A stretch of DNA of 64,000 bases from Paenibacillus_AR mesotrionivorans (GTDB taxonomy: Bacteria; Bacillota; Bacilli; Paenibacillales; NBRC-103111): positions 1 through 64,000 of the forward strand of contig NZ_JBJURJ010000012.1 in the NCBI RefSeq assembly GCF_046098205.1, in the 5' to 3' direction. The position numbers and the translations under genes are program-made. The notes beneath the pieces are model-generated. The model saw nothing but the letters and a program-made list of their open reading frames with translations, was not told the DNA's origin and did not search any database. This document shows, piece by piece, positions 16,575-25,296 of this stretch (the first letter of the stretch is position 1; every line of letters starts with the position of its first letter).

Positions 16575-17603
16575 TCAGCCTTCCTGCCGGAGACGGAAAA
16601 CAGGGAGGATTTCTCCTACCTCGGTGCCTTTCCAGTTGCGGACAACCGGTTTATGGAAGCCGGAGAGGGCGTCGCTTTCAGGTCCGGTCAGCCAGCCTAA
16701 CTGAACCAGAGCTTCTGTGACGGCGGGGTAGATGGCCCGCTGGGCTCCGTCCTCAATCTTGAGGGCCAGTCCCAAGCCAAGCTCCGGTGCTGCCACGGCG
16801 AAGACGCCTTCGGCGCCCATCTTGCCGATGAGCCGGCCTTGGGTCACTTCGATCAGCCGGGTATCATAACGCCCGGTTCCCGCCAATTGGCCAGGGTGGG
16901 CGGCGATGGCCGAGATAATCCGCTTGGCTGCTGCGGACAAGCGGCCGGGCTGTTGCTCCGGACTCCGGCTAAGCTCTCCGAGCCGGGCGTAAGCTGCCGC
17001 CAGCCGGACCAGCGGCAGACCGAAGACGGGCACGCCGCAGCCGTCGGTGCCCAGCACAATCTTGGCAGCCGGGTATCCGGACAGCAGGCTGACCGTCTCC
17101 AGCATCCGCTGCTGGACGGGATGCGCCGGGTCCATGTAGGTGCCGGTATCGGCGCCGAGGTGCAGAGCCAGCGCCAGCATTCCGGCATGTTTGCCGGAGC
17201 AGTTGTTGTGCAGCTCCGAGGGTTCGATGCCCGCTTGGGCCAGACAGGCGGCGCTTGGTGCATGGTAAGGCGCGTGGGGACCGCAAAGCAGGCAGTGCTC
17301 GTCTAATCCCAGCTTATCCAGCATGGATGAAACGGTTGCGGTGTGGAACTCCTCCCCGTTGTGGGAGGCGGCGAGAATGGCGATTTCCGCATCCGTAAAG
17401 CCGTATGCGGCTGCTGCCCCCGTTTCCAGAACCGGCAGCGCCTGAATGGGCTTCATGGACGACCGGGCAAACATGAAGACTTCCGGATTCCCGGCGGAGG
17501 CAAGGATCCGCCCGGCGGAGTCAGTAACGGCAATATGGCCTCTGTGGAGGCATTCCACAAGCGCCCCCCGGGTAACATGAAGCAGGATTTCTGAGTTGTG
17601 CAT
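16575..17603 (-). CDS. Asparaginase (type II-like, AnsA family PF06089)
   Basis: The product (342 aa) belongs to the Asparaginase_II family found first in rhizobia, which hydrolyses L-asparagine to aspartate and ammonia and is unrelated to the classic AnsA/AnsB fold. Family blocks include RSSMKPIQALP near residue 45, ILAASHNGEEFH, HNNCSGKHAGM and GTDGCGVPVFGLPL. No signal peptide is evident, so it is probably cytosolic. GGAG nine bases before the ATG at 17603 fixes the start; a longer frame to 17765 has no support. It is divergent from ylbG and separates ricF from ylbG, which are closer together in B. subtilis. Confidence 0.88.
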   Translation of the reverse strand: MHNSEILLHVTRGALVECLHRGHIAVTDSAGRILASAGNPEVFMFARSSMKPIQALPVLETGAAAAYGFTDAEIAILAASHNGEEFHTATVSSMLDKLGLDEHCLLCGPHAPYHAPSAACLAQAGIEPSELHNNCSGKHAGMLALALHLGADTGTYMDPAHPVQQRMLETVSLLSGYPAAKIVLGTDGCGVPVFGLPLVRLAAAYARLGELSRSPEQQPGRLSAAAKRIISAIAAHPGQLAGTGRYDTRLIEVTQGRLIGKMGAEGVFAVAAPELGLGLALKIEDGAQRAIYPAVTEALVQLGWLTGPESDALSGFHKPVVRNWKGTEVGEILPVFRLRQEG

Positions 17604-17681
17604 CGTAAACATCTCCGAATTCGTGATAAAGTAGCATACTCGCGCGAGAAGCGCATTGGCGACCAGAAAAGAGGGAGAGCA

Positions 17682-17966
17682 ATGATTACAGAAAGAACCG
17701 GACTGATTATATGGGTGAACGACATTAAACCGGCCAAGAACCTGGAACGCTTCGGCAGTATCCATTATATCTCCAAAAAGATGTCTTATGTAGTCTTGTA
17801 TATTTATTCCGATAAACTCGAGGAAACCTTGAAGGGGTTGCAGCGCCTTCCGTATGTGAAGAAGGTGGAGCGTTCCTTCCGCAACGAAATCAAAACGGAA
17901 TACAGCCGCAATAACCAGGAGGGGCTGGAAAAAAGCCTGAATCCCCAGGAAATCAGCGAGTCGTAG
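17682..17966 (+). CDS. ylbG: YlbG family protein (DUF2129)
   Basis: The product (94 aa) matches the YlbG family by its start (ERTGLIIWVNDIK), the HYISKKMSYVVLYI centre and the YVKKVERSFR end. The family is conserved in Bacillales next to ylbF, but its biochemical role is unknown. GAGGGAGAG precedes the ATG. A strong bidirectional terminator follows. Confidence 0.9.
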   Translation: MITERTGLIIWVNDIKPAKNLERFGSIHYISKKMSYVVLYIYSDKLEETLKGLQRLPYVKKVERSFRNEIKTEYSRNNQEGLEKSLNPQEISES

Positions 17967-17999
17967 GTGTTTGTTCGTCCCGGATTGCCGCAGATCAGC

Positions 18000-18044
18000 A
18001 ATACCAAAAAGACACGGCCGCGGCGGCAGTGTCTTTTTGGTATT
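18000..18044. terminator. Bidirectional intrinsic terminator
   Basis: A perfect 16-bp inverted repeat (18000-18015 and 18029-18044) contains A-runs and T-runs on both sides of a GC-rich loop. It ends transcription of ylbG and of the convergent small gene at 18070-18261. Confidence 0.85.
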
Positions 18045-18069
18045 GGATTCACATAGGCCAAGCAGGAAA

Positions 18070-18261
18070 TCAGCTCAGCGACACCTGAACCAGACTCCGC
18101 AGGTACTGGTCGCCTCCGGGAACCTGGATCAAATCCCGGGAATACCCCTTCAGCGGTCCTACATAATCCAGTTCGCCCTCTACAAAAACCGTTACATTGC
18201 ATTTGTTGACTACCGCATACTCCAGATCCGTATCCTTTTGCAAATATCCGCCTACTGTCAT
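18070..18261 (-). CDS. Small protein of unknown function (63 aa)
   Basis: I do not recognise this protein. It is acidic to neutral, without membrane segments or signal peptide, and its pattern of short hydrophobic runs (NVTVFVEGELDYVG) suggests a small beta-rich fold. It is supported by an excellent ribosome site on the minus strand (AAGGAGG nine bases before the ATG) and by a terminator just after its stop codon. The upstream gap to 18653 (392 bases) is AT-rich and otherwise holds a candidate promoter for the next gene. Confidence 0.65.
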   Translation of the reverse strand: MTVGGYLQKDTDLEYAVVNKCNVTVFVEGELDYVGPLKGYSRDLIQVPGGDQYLRSLVQVSLS

Positions 18262-18562
18262 GATGAAAATCCTCCTTGTGTGGTTTTGTTATACAGACAC
18301 TTCGAAACGGCAGGGTGTAACGGCGTTCACAAAACCTTCAATATTTAACCGGATAACGGACAGAAAAAAAGGCGGATACCCGTCTATCCGACTTGGAGAC
18401 CATGGCAATTTTGCAATATAGCGAAAATAATGATTGCGTTATCGTGCAGTAATGTGATAAATATAGGAAAAGAAGGATATTGGCTTTTGATTTTATTACC
18501 AGATTTAAGGGGATTGTTTATATATTTGAATAGAATTTTAGTTATAATCGGGATGATTTAAC

Positions 18563-18591
18563 TTGGAATTCAACGTTGCATCAGGTATCAT
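18563..18591 (+). promoter_or_regulatory. Candidate promoter in the 18262-18653 gap
   Basis: TTGGAA (18563-18568), 17 bases, TATCAT (18586-18591), followed by a short hairpin TAGACC-ATCC-GGGTCTA near 18602-18618. Another TATAAT at 18543-18548 has no matching -35 box. Nothing else was recognised in this gap. Confidence 0.45.
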
Positions 18592-18653
18592 AATTATATA
18601 GCCTAGACCATCCGGGTCTAAAGTCCTTCCAGGGTTATTAAGGAGTGAAGAGC

Positions 18654-19091
18654 ATGAGAGATAAGCAAATGGATAGATGGAGCACTTACGAGCCCTTTTT
18701 CGTTGTTTTGGGAGAGAAGAAGATTGCCGATATAGTGATTACTCATCATGCCCGCTCCCGTTGGTTGGACCGGGTGGAGAGCCAAAAGGCAGGATACGAG
18801 GATATTTCTTCTTTTTTATGGGATAAGCTCAAAAACGGCCAAATCCGCAATTATTACCGTCATGAGCAGGATGTGTATCTGATTGATGAAGATCTGGTGA
18901 TGGTAGCCGAATTTGTTCCGCTGGATAACGAAACGGATCTCACCGGAGGCCCGGTGTTCAAGATGATTGTGGTCACCTTCCTTGGGCGTATGTCGGAAAC
19001 CATGGAGCTCCGCGATCTGAAAACCTATTATTCCTGGCTTCGCCATTCCCGTCGGATGACGCTGGTGAAAAACAGCCGCAAGCGCAAATAA
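18654..19091 (+). CDS. Conserved-looking protein of unknown function (HARSRWLDR motif)
   Basis: I cannot name this protein (145 aa). Near its start it has IVITHHARSRWLDRV, followed by a short helix and then beta strands; this pattern resembles RelE/DUF4258-like small folds in which a His-Ala-Arg helix is common, but the similarity is faint. The C-terminus is strongly basic (RHSRRMTLVKNSRKRK), suggesting nucleic-acid contact. AAGGAG lies eight bases before the ATG at 18654. It is a single-gene unit with a promoter candidate and a terminator. No antitoxin-like neighbour is present. Confidence 0.65.
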   Translation: MRDKQMDRWSTYEPFFVVLGEKKIADIVITHHARSRWLDRVESQKAGYEDISSFLWDKLKNGQIRNYYRHEQDVYLIDEDLVMVAEFVPLDNETDLTGGPVFKMIVVTFLGRMSETMELRDLKTYYSWLRHSRRMTLVKNSRKRK

Positions 19092-19137
19092 TCCAATCTG
19101 CCCCTGTTGGCCTATGCCATAGCCAGATATCACTATC

Positions 19138-19189
19138 AGCATTCCCCAAAAGAACTCATTGGAGACTTCTTTTCGCGGGGATGCTTTTT
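19138..19189 (+). terminator. Intrinsic terminator
   Basis: AGCATTCCCC and GGGGATGCT close a long stem with inner AAAAGAA/TTCTTTT pairing, followed by a T-run. Confidence 0.75.
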
Positions 19190-19270
19190 ATTTATATGTG
19201 GGAAACGGTAGCACAGAAGCTTTTTACGCAACTTTGTTATAGAATGGGAAGGAAGGGACGGTGGGCGTGA

Positions 19271-20182
19271 ATGGCGTTAAATTTCCATCAGCTGCATATC
19301 TTCTATACGGTGTCCGAGAAAGGCAGCTTCTCCGGTGCAGCCCAGGCGCTGCATATGACTCAACCGGCAGTGACCATGCAGATCCAGTCGCTGGAGGATT
19401 ATTTCGGGGCCAAGCTGTTTTTGCGCACCACCAAAAAAATTGAGCTTACCGAAGCGGGGCGGGCGCTCCTTCCCTTTGCCAAACGGAGCATTGAGCTCAT
19501 GCGGGAGACGGAAACCGGCATGTCCCGGTTCACGCATATGCTGGAGGGCCGGCTTCAGCTGGGAGCCAGTTTGACCATCGGTGAATATATTCTGCCCCGG
19601 CTTTTGGGTCCCTTCGGGCAGGAGTTTCCCCATATTTCAGTCAGTCTCAAGGTGATGAATACCGCCCAGATTCTGGAGGAGATCATGCAGCATCAGCTGA
19701 CCTTCGGGCTGGTGGAAGCGCCTATTGAGCATCCGGATGTGCTCATGGATCCCGTATTAAGCGACGAGCTTCTGCTGGTGCTGCCTGCCGGCCACGAGCT
19801 GGCACAGAAGGAGGAAATCACACTGGAGGATGCGCTGCGCTATCCTTTTGTGGTCCGGGAGAAGGGCTCCGGCACCCGCCGGGTGATGGAGGAGGAGCTC
19901 CTCCGGCGCGGGATGGATCTGTCGGATATGAAAATCCTCATGGAGCTGGGCAGCACAGGGGCTGTCAAATCGGCGGTGGAGGCCAATCTGGGCCTGTCCA
20001 TTCTGTCCCAATCCTCCATCAAGCATGAGCGGGCCCTGGGTGTTCTGGCGGCCAGAAGCATAGAAGGCATCCGCTTTATGCGGAGTTTTTATTCCATTCA
20101 TCTGAAATCAGCATTGCTGCCCATATCGGCGGTTACCTTCCTCACCTTTATGAAGGAACGGGATTTGAAGCAGTGGCTGTAG
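19271..20182 (+). CDS. LysR family transcriptional regulator (CysL-like)
   Basis: The product (303 aa) has an N-terminal winged helix-turn-helix (about 1-65, with FSGAAQALHMTQPAVTMQIQ) and a C-terminal co-inducer-binding domain (about 90-295). The block LQLGASLTIGEYILP resembles the CysL/YwfK subgroup that controls sulfite reductase, but no sulfur gene is adjacent, so the target is unknown. It is followed 48 bases later by the PHP gene in the same direction. The start is the ATG shared with the GGAAGGGACGG ribosome region just upstream. Confidence 0.88.
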   Translation: MALNFHQLHIFYTVSEKGSFSGAAQALHMTQPAVTMQIQSLEDYFGAKLFLRTTKKIELTEAGRALLPFAKRSIELMRETETGMSRFTHMLEGRLQLGASLTIGEYILPRLLGPFGQEFPHISVSLKVMNTAQILEEIMQHQLTFGLVEAPIEHPDVLMDPVLSDELLLVLPAGHELAQKEEITLEDALRYPFVVREKGSGTRRVMEEELLRRGMDLSDMKILMELGSTGAVKSAVEANLGLSILSQSSIKHERALGVLAARSIEGIRFMRSFYSIHLKSALLPISAVTFLTFMKERDLKQWL

Positions 20183-20230
20183 TGTTATCTATATATCCAT
20201 ACGATTTTTGGGGAAAGGACTGCTGCAGGT

Positions 20231-21109
20231 ATGAGTGAAATTATGGAAGGGTACGCTGATTTACATACCCATACCCGGGCTTCAGACGGGACGGGAACCC
20301 CCTCGGACAATGTGCGCCTGGCCGCGGCGGCGGGTTTAAGCGCCGTATCCATTACGGACCATGATACGGTGGCCGGTCTGGAGGAAGCGTTGGAGGCTGG
20401 CAGGGCTGCGGGGATCACCGTGGTGCCGGGAGTGGAAATCAGTTCCTCGGAGAACGGCAAGGATATCCACGTGCTGGGCTATTATATGGACGTGGCTGAT
20501 CCGCTCTTTCTAAGCAGGCTGGAGGAATTGCGGAATGTGCGGGAGGGACGCAATGAGCGGATGCTGGAGCGTCTCCGGGAGCTGGGTTATGCCATTACAC
20601 TGGAGGAAGTGCTGGAGCGCAGGGGACCCGTGGAGCACAAGGATACCACTGTGGGCCGCCCGCATATTGCCCAGGTGCTGGTGGACAAGGGCTATGCGGA
20701 GTCTCAGCAGGATGCCTTCAACCGGCTGATCGGTGAAAACGGAGCTGCCTTTATTAGCCCGAAGCGCATCTCCCCGGAGACGGCCATCGCCTGGATTCAT
20801 GAAGCGGGCGGTGCTGCCGTTTTGGCCCATCCCGGGCTGTACGGCAACGATACGCTGGTGGAGCGCCTGGCAGGCACTGGCCTGGACGGCATAGAAGCCG
20901 ACCATTCCGACCATTCCCCGGAAGAGGTGGAGAAGTACAGGGAGATTACCCGGCGCTATGGGCTGGTTGCTACGGCAGGCTCCGACTATCACGGGGAAAG
21001 AGGCGGCGAGGTGTTTCACGGTCCATTAGGCGGAAGGCGCGTAGAGGCTGCGGTTCTGCCGCTGCTGCAGGAGCGGGCAGAAAATCGTTCCGGGGGTATG
21101 AGCAAGTGA
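20231..21109 (+). CDS. PHP domain phosphoesterase (TrpH/YciV-like)
   Basis: The product (292 aa) is a polymerase-and-histidinol-phosphatase (PHP) superfamily metalloenzyme. Metal ligands are visible in ADLHTHTRASDG, TDHDTVAG, PGVEIS, VLAHPG, a central HxD-type region (EADHSDHS) and GSDYHGE. Characterised relatives hydrolyse 3',5'-nucleoside bisphosphates or short RNA 5' ends. It is a cytosolic protein of usual family length. It precedes galU by 14 bases, suggesting co-transcription though not a shared pathway. A second ATG at codon 5 is a possible alternative start. Confidence 0.88.
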   Translation: MSEIMEGYADLHTHTRASDGTGTPSDNVRLAAAAGLSAVSITDHDTVAGLEEALEAGRAAGITVVPGVEISSSENGKDIHVLGYYMDVADPLFLSRLEELRNVREGRNERMLERLRELGYAITLEEVLERRGPVEHKDTTVGRPHIAQVLVDKGYAESQQDAFNRLIGENGAAFISPKRISPETAIAWIHEAGGAAVLAHPGLYGNDTLVERLAGTGLDGIEADHSDHSPEEVEKYREITRRYGLVATAGSDYHGERGGEVFHGPLGGRRVEAAVLPLLQERAENRSGGMSK

Positions 21110-21123
21110 AGGAGGTTTAACAC

Positions 21124-21996
21124 ATGCGGATTAAAAAGGCCATAATTCCTGCTGCGGGTTTGGGCACCCGGTTTCTGCCGGCCACCAAAGCCCAGCCCAA
21201 GGAGATGCTGCCCATTGTGGACAAGCCCTCCATCCAATATATCGTGGAAGAGGCCATCGCGTCCGGCATCGAGGATATTATTATTGTCACTGGCCGCAAT
21301 AAGCGGGCCATTGAGGACCACTTTGACAAATCGGTGGAGCTGGAGCTTATGCTCTCCAAAACAGGCAAGGATGATCTTCTGCATATGGTGCAGACCGTAT
21401 CCAATCTGGCCGATGTCCATTATATCCGCCAGAAGGAGCCGCTGGGGCTGGGGCATGCCGTGCTGTGCGCCCGTAAATTCATCGGGAATGAGCCCTTTGC
21501 CCTGCTGCTGGGGGATGATATTATTGCCTCGGAGCCGCCCTGCCTGAAGGGAATGCTGGATCTCTATGAGCAGGTGGAGACCTCTGTCATAGCGGTTCAG
21601 GAGGTGCCCTGGAGCGAGGTGGACAAGTACGGCATTATTTCACCTGCCGGCATGGAGAGGGAAGTGGAATTTATCCGCGATCTGGTGGAAAAGCCGGAGC
21701 GGGAGTCAGCCCCCTCCAACCTGGCGGTCATCGGCCGGTATGTCATCGAGCCGGAGATTTTCGCTATTCTCGAGCATCAGGAGCCGGGCCGGGGTGGGGA
21801 GATTCAGCTGACAGACGCCCTCCGGGTATTGAACAGGGTTAAGCCCATGGCGATCTTCCGCCAGACAGGGGACCGGTACGATACCGGCGACAAGCTGGGT
21901 TATATCCAGGCCACCATCGAATTCGCATTGAAGCGGGAGGAGCTGGCCCCGGCGCTCCGCAGCTATCTGCAGGAGCTGGTGCGTCGAATGGAATAG
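21124..21996 (+). CDS. galU: UTP-glucose-1-phosphate uridylyltransferase
   Basis: The product (290 aa) makes UDP-glucose from UTP and glucose 1-phosphate, feeding glycolipid, teichoic acid and exopolysaccharide synthesis (B. subtilis GtaB). The nucleotide-binding start AAGLGTRFLPATKA, KEMLPIVDKP, the LLGDDI metal site and GDRYDTGDKLGYI near the end are diagnostic. AAGGAGG precedes the ATG. The downstream hairpin at 22014-22065 serves mainly the convergent gene but may also act here. Confidence 0.95.
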   Translation: MRIKKAIIPAAGLGTRFLPATKAQPKEMLPIVDKPSIQYIVEEAIASGIEDIIIVTGRNKRAIEDHFDKSVELELMLSKTGKDDLLHMVQTVSNLADVHYIRQKEPLGLGHAVLCARKFIGNEPFALLLGDDIIASEPPCLKGMLDLYEQVETSVIAVQEVPWSEVDKYGIISPAGMEREVEFIRDLVEKPERESAPSNLAVIGRYVIEPEIFAILEHQEPGRGGEIQLTDALRVLNRVKPMAIFRQTGDRYDTGDKLGYIQATIEFALKREELAPALRSYLQELVRRME

Positions 21997-22013
21997 GAGT
22001 CTTTGCCCCCCAT

Positions 22014-22065
22014 AAAAAAACACCCCCTCCACTTCCGCCGGATTTCCGGTGAAGGAGAAGGGGGT
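22014..22065 (-). terminator. Intrinsic terminator of the SGNH gene
   Basis: A long hairpin (ACCCCCT 22022-22028 with AGGGGGT 22059-22065, inner CTTC/GAAG and CCGG/CCGG) is followed on the minus strand by seven T (complement of 22014-22020). It lies in the gap between galU and the convergent SGNH gene. Confidence 0.8.
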
Positions 22066-22096
22066 ATTTGGCGCGCGGGATAGCCGGTTCTGCCGG

Positions 22097-22846
22097 TTAA
22101 CCTAAACCCGGAGCGGGTTCGTTGTCCTGGAGGAGAAAGCCGTAGTGTTCGCGGATAAAGGCCAGCACACGTTCGGAGATGATACGGTGCCCGTCCTTAT
22201 TGGGATGGATCCCGTCCATACAGATGAACCGGGTAAAGTCGGGATGCTCCAAAAAAGCGCCGCGGATATCAATATATTTGGTTTTGGTAGCTTCCGCCAC
22301 CTTCACAATGGTAGAATTATAGCGTTCCTGCCACCAATAGATTTTGGTGACGCTACCCAGCCACTGGAGAATATTCCGCTCCGCCTCCGGATTGCTGCGG
22401 CTGACCCACTTGAAGTATTGATCCGCATTCAACGGGGGCAGATTCATGAGAACGGGGACAACGTCCTTGCTGCGCAGAAACTCGATGGTTTCGATCAGCA
22501 TCTTTTCGAATACATTAAAGTCTGTTTTTGGGGTATGGTCCCCACCTGGATTCTCGGCAATTTCGTTCCAGTTGAAGTCGCAATCATTCCCGCCGTATTC
22601 GATCAGCACCACGTCCGGCCTTTCGTTAACCACATCCCGCTTCAGGTGGCCAATTCCCTTCAAGAGGGTATTGCCGAACCGCGCAGTATTGTGAATGACC
22701 CCCTTCAGCTTGTCCTGCAGCAGGGCCACATAGTTCTCTTCCAATACCACATATTTGTTGCGGACCTCGTCAAGCACCACACCCTTGGAGATGGAATCTC
22801 CGGAAACCATATACTTGGCGATTTTTCCCGAAAGCGGATTGTTCAT
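22097..22846 (-). CDS. SGNH/GDSL family hydrolase
   Basis: The product (249 aa) is an esterase or lipase of the SGNH fold. The nucleophile block is SGDSISKG near residue 18, block III is YGGNDCDFNW, and the catalytic Asp-His pair is in DGIHPNKDGH near the C-terminus. No signal peptide is present, so it acts inside the cell. Its position next to a pectin locus would fit a carbohydrate deacetylase working on imported oligosaccharides, but this is inference. GAGG eight bases before the ATG at 22846 favours that start over the GTG three codons upstream. Confidence 0.85.
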   Translation of the reverse strand: MNNPLSGKIAKYMVSGDSISKGVVLDEVRNKYVVLEENYVALLQDKLKGVIHNTARFGNTLLKGIGHLKRDVVNERPDVVLIEYGGNDCDFNWNEIAENPGGDHTPKTDFNVFEKMLIETIEFLRSKDVVPVLMNLPPLNADQYFKWVSRSNPEAERNILQWLGSVTKIYWWQERYNSTIVKVAEATKTKYIDIRGAFLEHPDFTRFICMDGIHPNKDGHRIISERVLAFIREHYGFLLQDNEPAPGLG

Positions 22847-22879
22847 GCTCTTCACCTCTGTTTTTTTCCTGTTTTCTAT

Positions 22880-22908
22880 TTTCTACTGTAGCATAGTCCG
22901 ACCCTCAA
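22880..22908 (-). promoter_or_regulatory. Candidate promoter of the SGNH gene
   Basis: On the minus strand TTGAGG (complement of 22903-22908), 17 bases, TAGAAA (complement of 22880-22885). Confidence 0.4.
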
Positions 22909-22983
22909 GTAAAAGCCTTCCTGTCTATGAAAGCGGGTTGACGACAAGACCTCCAGAGACTGATCAAAAAGGGTGAACCGGTT

Positions 22984-25296
22984 TTGCGCACGAAACAAAG
23001 AGGCCGTTTTTATATAAAATTATTGGTATTCTGCTTTATTCTGGCATCCCTTCCCGTTTTGCTCCTGGGTATTATTTCGTACGGCAAATCCGCCCAGGTG
23101 GTGCGGATGAAGGTGAGCGAGCAGAAGGCGTTAAGCCTCCGCCAGACCCAGCTGGGTGTGGAGGAGACGCTGAAGGTGGCGGACCAGGCCATGAGCCATT
23201 TTTTCAGCTCCCGGCTGATGGTGTCCGTCCTGTCGGAGCCGCTGCGCCCCGACCAGTTCCAGCTGTACAACCAGGTCCGCACGGAGCTGACCAATATGCA
23301 GCGGCTGGATACGGGGATCGAGGAGGTGCGGGTGTGGAGTGTGGCCGGCAACTGGATGATCACCAACGAAGGACTCTCCCGGCTGGATGCCTGGACACAG
23401 GGCCACCCGGAGGTCCGAATTCCTGAGCTGGCGGAGGTGACGGTGCACCGTTCCTCCGGGAGCACTGCTGACGACGGAGAGGCCGGCTGCGGCAGCTATC
23501 TTTTGCTGCAAAAAGGCCTGCCGTTGACGGCCTATTCCAGTCTAGGCATGGCAACAGTGAAAATCCCCGCCTGCCGGCTAAATGAGGTGTTTATGGCGGA
23601 GGAGCAGAAGGAGCCGCTGTACCTGTTTGATGACCGGGGGGAGCTGATCCTGCAAAGCGGCAATACCAACGCCCAGCTGAATGCAGCCGTTGGGCAGACA
23701 GCCGGGGAACTGGCTGTTGCTGACGGGAAGCCCTTTGTGCTGAAGGCGGGAAACGAAAGGTATGCGGTGAATTATCTGGTTTCGGAATATAACGGCTGGA
23801 CATATGTATCCGCCGTGTCCCTGAATGAGCTCAACCGCAATTCCCGGGAGATCGGCTGGTTTACCTTTTATATCTGTCTGGGTCTCCTGATGCTGTTTAT
23901 CCTGCTGGCTTACCTGGGCTCCAAGAAGCTCTACCGCCCCATCGGCAATATTGTGAAGCAGGTTATGGCGGGGCAGCCTCCGTCAGGAAGCGGAGCATCG
24001 GGGGATGAGCTGGCTTTCATCGGGGAGCAGGTGCATGTGCTGTTTGACGCCAAAAAAAGTCTCGAGGAACGACTCTCCGGCCAAGGGGAACTGTTGCGCA
24101 GCTTCTTCATGATCCGGCTGTTTCTCGGCGGATTGAAGGAGGAGGAGGTGACGGAGCGCCTCCTGGAGTACGGTCTGAATGCAGACCTGCGGTCCTTCTG
24201 TGTGGTGGCGGTGCAGACGGGCAATTTGCAGGAAACCCGTTTTACCGAGAAGGACCGGGATCTGCTGCTGTTTGCGGTGAACAACATAATCGGGGAATTG
24301 ATTCCTGCCGGCCGGCGGCTGGAGCCAACCGTATTGGGCAAAACCCAGCTTACGGTGATTACGTCCTCCGGTGGAGAAAATCTGGAGGAAGAGGCGTACC
24401 GGATCGCCAAGCGGATTGTGGACACCCACACGGAGCTGCTTGAGCTTCCCGTGGCGATAGGCATCAGTCTTGTCCACTCCGGAGCTTTCTTCATCCCGCA
24501 AGCCCATGATGAAGCGGTGGAGGCTCTGCAGCGCCGGGCGGCCTTCGGGAACCAGCCCGTGGTCCGGTTTGCCGACTTGGGTGAATCCCATGCCCTGCAT
24601 GACCGTTATCCCCGTAAGCTGCAGGAGGAGCTGTTCCAGTCCATCAAGCTGCTGGAGCGGGAGCAGTCGGAGGCGCTGGCGCTTACGCTATTGGGACAGA
24701 TACGGGAGGCGTATCCCGTTTTGTATGACCGGCAGTTCCAGTATGTCCGTCTGCTGGTAAATCTGCTGGCTCTGGCTAACAGCATTGCCCGCCAGGCGGT
24801 GCCGCCGGAGCAGCAGCAGGTGCTTATCGACCAGCTGTTTGCCTTGGACAAGGAGGATGCGGCAGCAAGGTGGTTCATGGAGAAGATGATCGGCCCGCTT
24901 CTGGACAATATGGAGGAGCAGTCCGAGGTCCGGCATATGGCCATCGCCAAGGAAATGGTGCGGATGGTCCAGGAGGAATACGATTCGGATTTAACCTTGG
25001 ATACCTGTGCAGACCGGCTTCATTACCAGAGCGGCTATGCCGGGACCATTTTCCGCAATTGTATGGGGATGACCTTCGCCGCCTATTTGGCCCGCTACCG
25101 CCATCAGATCGCCCTGCAGTGGCTGAAGGAGACGGATATGCCTGTTAAGGATATCGCAGCCAGGCTGCAGTATAACAACCCGCAGAATTTTATCCGCTCC
25201 TTCCGCAAGCTGGAGGGTGTGAGCCCGGGCAAATACCGGGATAACCAGGCCGATGGTTTAAAACCGGAATCAGGTGACGGGGAGGAGGCAGAATAG
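22984..25296 (+). CDS. Membrane-bound AraC family regulator (YesS-like)
   Basis: The product (770 aa) has an N-terminal membrane anchor (about 12-32), a large extracytoplasmic sensor region (about 35-290), a second membrane segment (about 296-318), a cytoplasmic linker (about 325-660) and a C-terminal AraC-type double helix-turn-helix (about 670-755, ending NPQNFIRSFRKLEGVSPGKY). This matches YesS and its many Paenibacillus relatives, which sense extracellular sugars and activate polysaccharide-use genes; YesS controls pectin genes. The start is TTG at 22984 after AAAAAGGG. Its stop (TAG) directly abuts the ATG of the solute-binding protein gene, so the two are one unit. Confidence 0.88.
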   Translation: MRTKQRGRFYIKLLVFCFILASLPVLLLGIISYGKSAQVVRMKVSEQKALSLRQTQLGVEETLKVADQAMSHFFSSRLMVSVLSEPLRPDQFQLYNQVRTELTNMQRLDTGIEEVRVWSVAGNWMITNEGLSRLDAWTQGHPEVRIPELAEVTVHRSSGSTADDGEAGCGSYLLLQKGLPLTAYSSLGMATVKIPACRLNEVFMAEEQKEPLYLFDDRGELILQSGNTNAQLNAAVGQTAGELAVADGKPFVLKAGNERYAVNYLVSEYNGWTYVSAVSLNELNRNSREIGWFTFYICLGLLMLFILLAYLGSKKLYRPIGNIVKQVMAGQPPSGSGASGDELAFIGEQVHVLFDAKKSLEERLSGQGELLRSFFMIRLFLGGLKEEEVTERLLEYGLNADLRSFCVVAVQTGNLQETRFTEKDRDLLLFAVNNIIGELIPAGRRLEPTVLGKTQLTVITSSGGENLEEEAYRIAKRIVDTHTELLELPVAIGISLVHSGAFFIPQAHDEAVEALQRRAAFGNQPVVRFADLGESHALHDRYPRKLQEELFQSIKLLEREQSEALALTLLGQIREAYPVLYDRQFQYVRLLVNLLALANSIARQAVPPEQQQVLIDQLFALDKEDAAARWFMEKMIGPLLDNMEEQSEVRHMAIAKEMVRMVQEEYDSDLTLDTCADRLHYQSGYAGTIFRNCMGMTFAAYLARYRHQIALQWLKETDMPVKDIAARLQYNNPQNFIRSFRKLEGVSPGKYRDNQADGLKPESGDGEEAE

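Noticed and set aside
16575..17765. Longer asparaginase form with 54 extra N-terminal residues
   Set aside because: The extension lacks a ribosome site and overlaps the start of ylbG; GGAG precedes the ATG at 17603.
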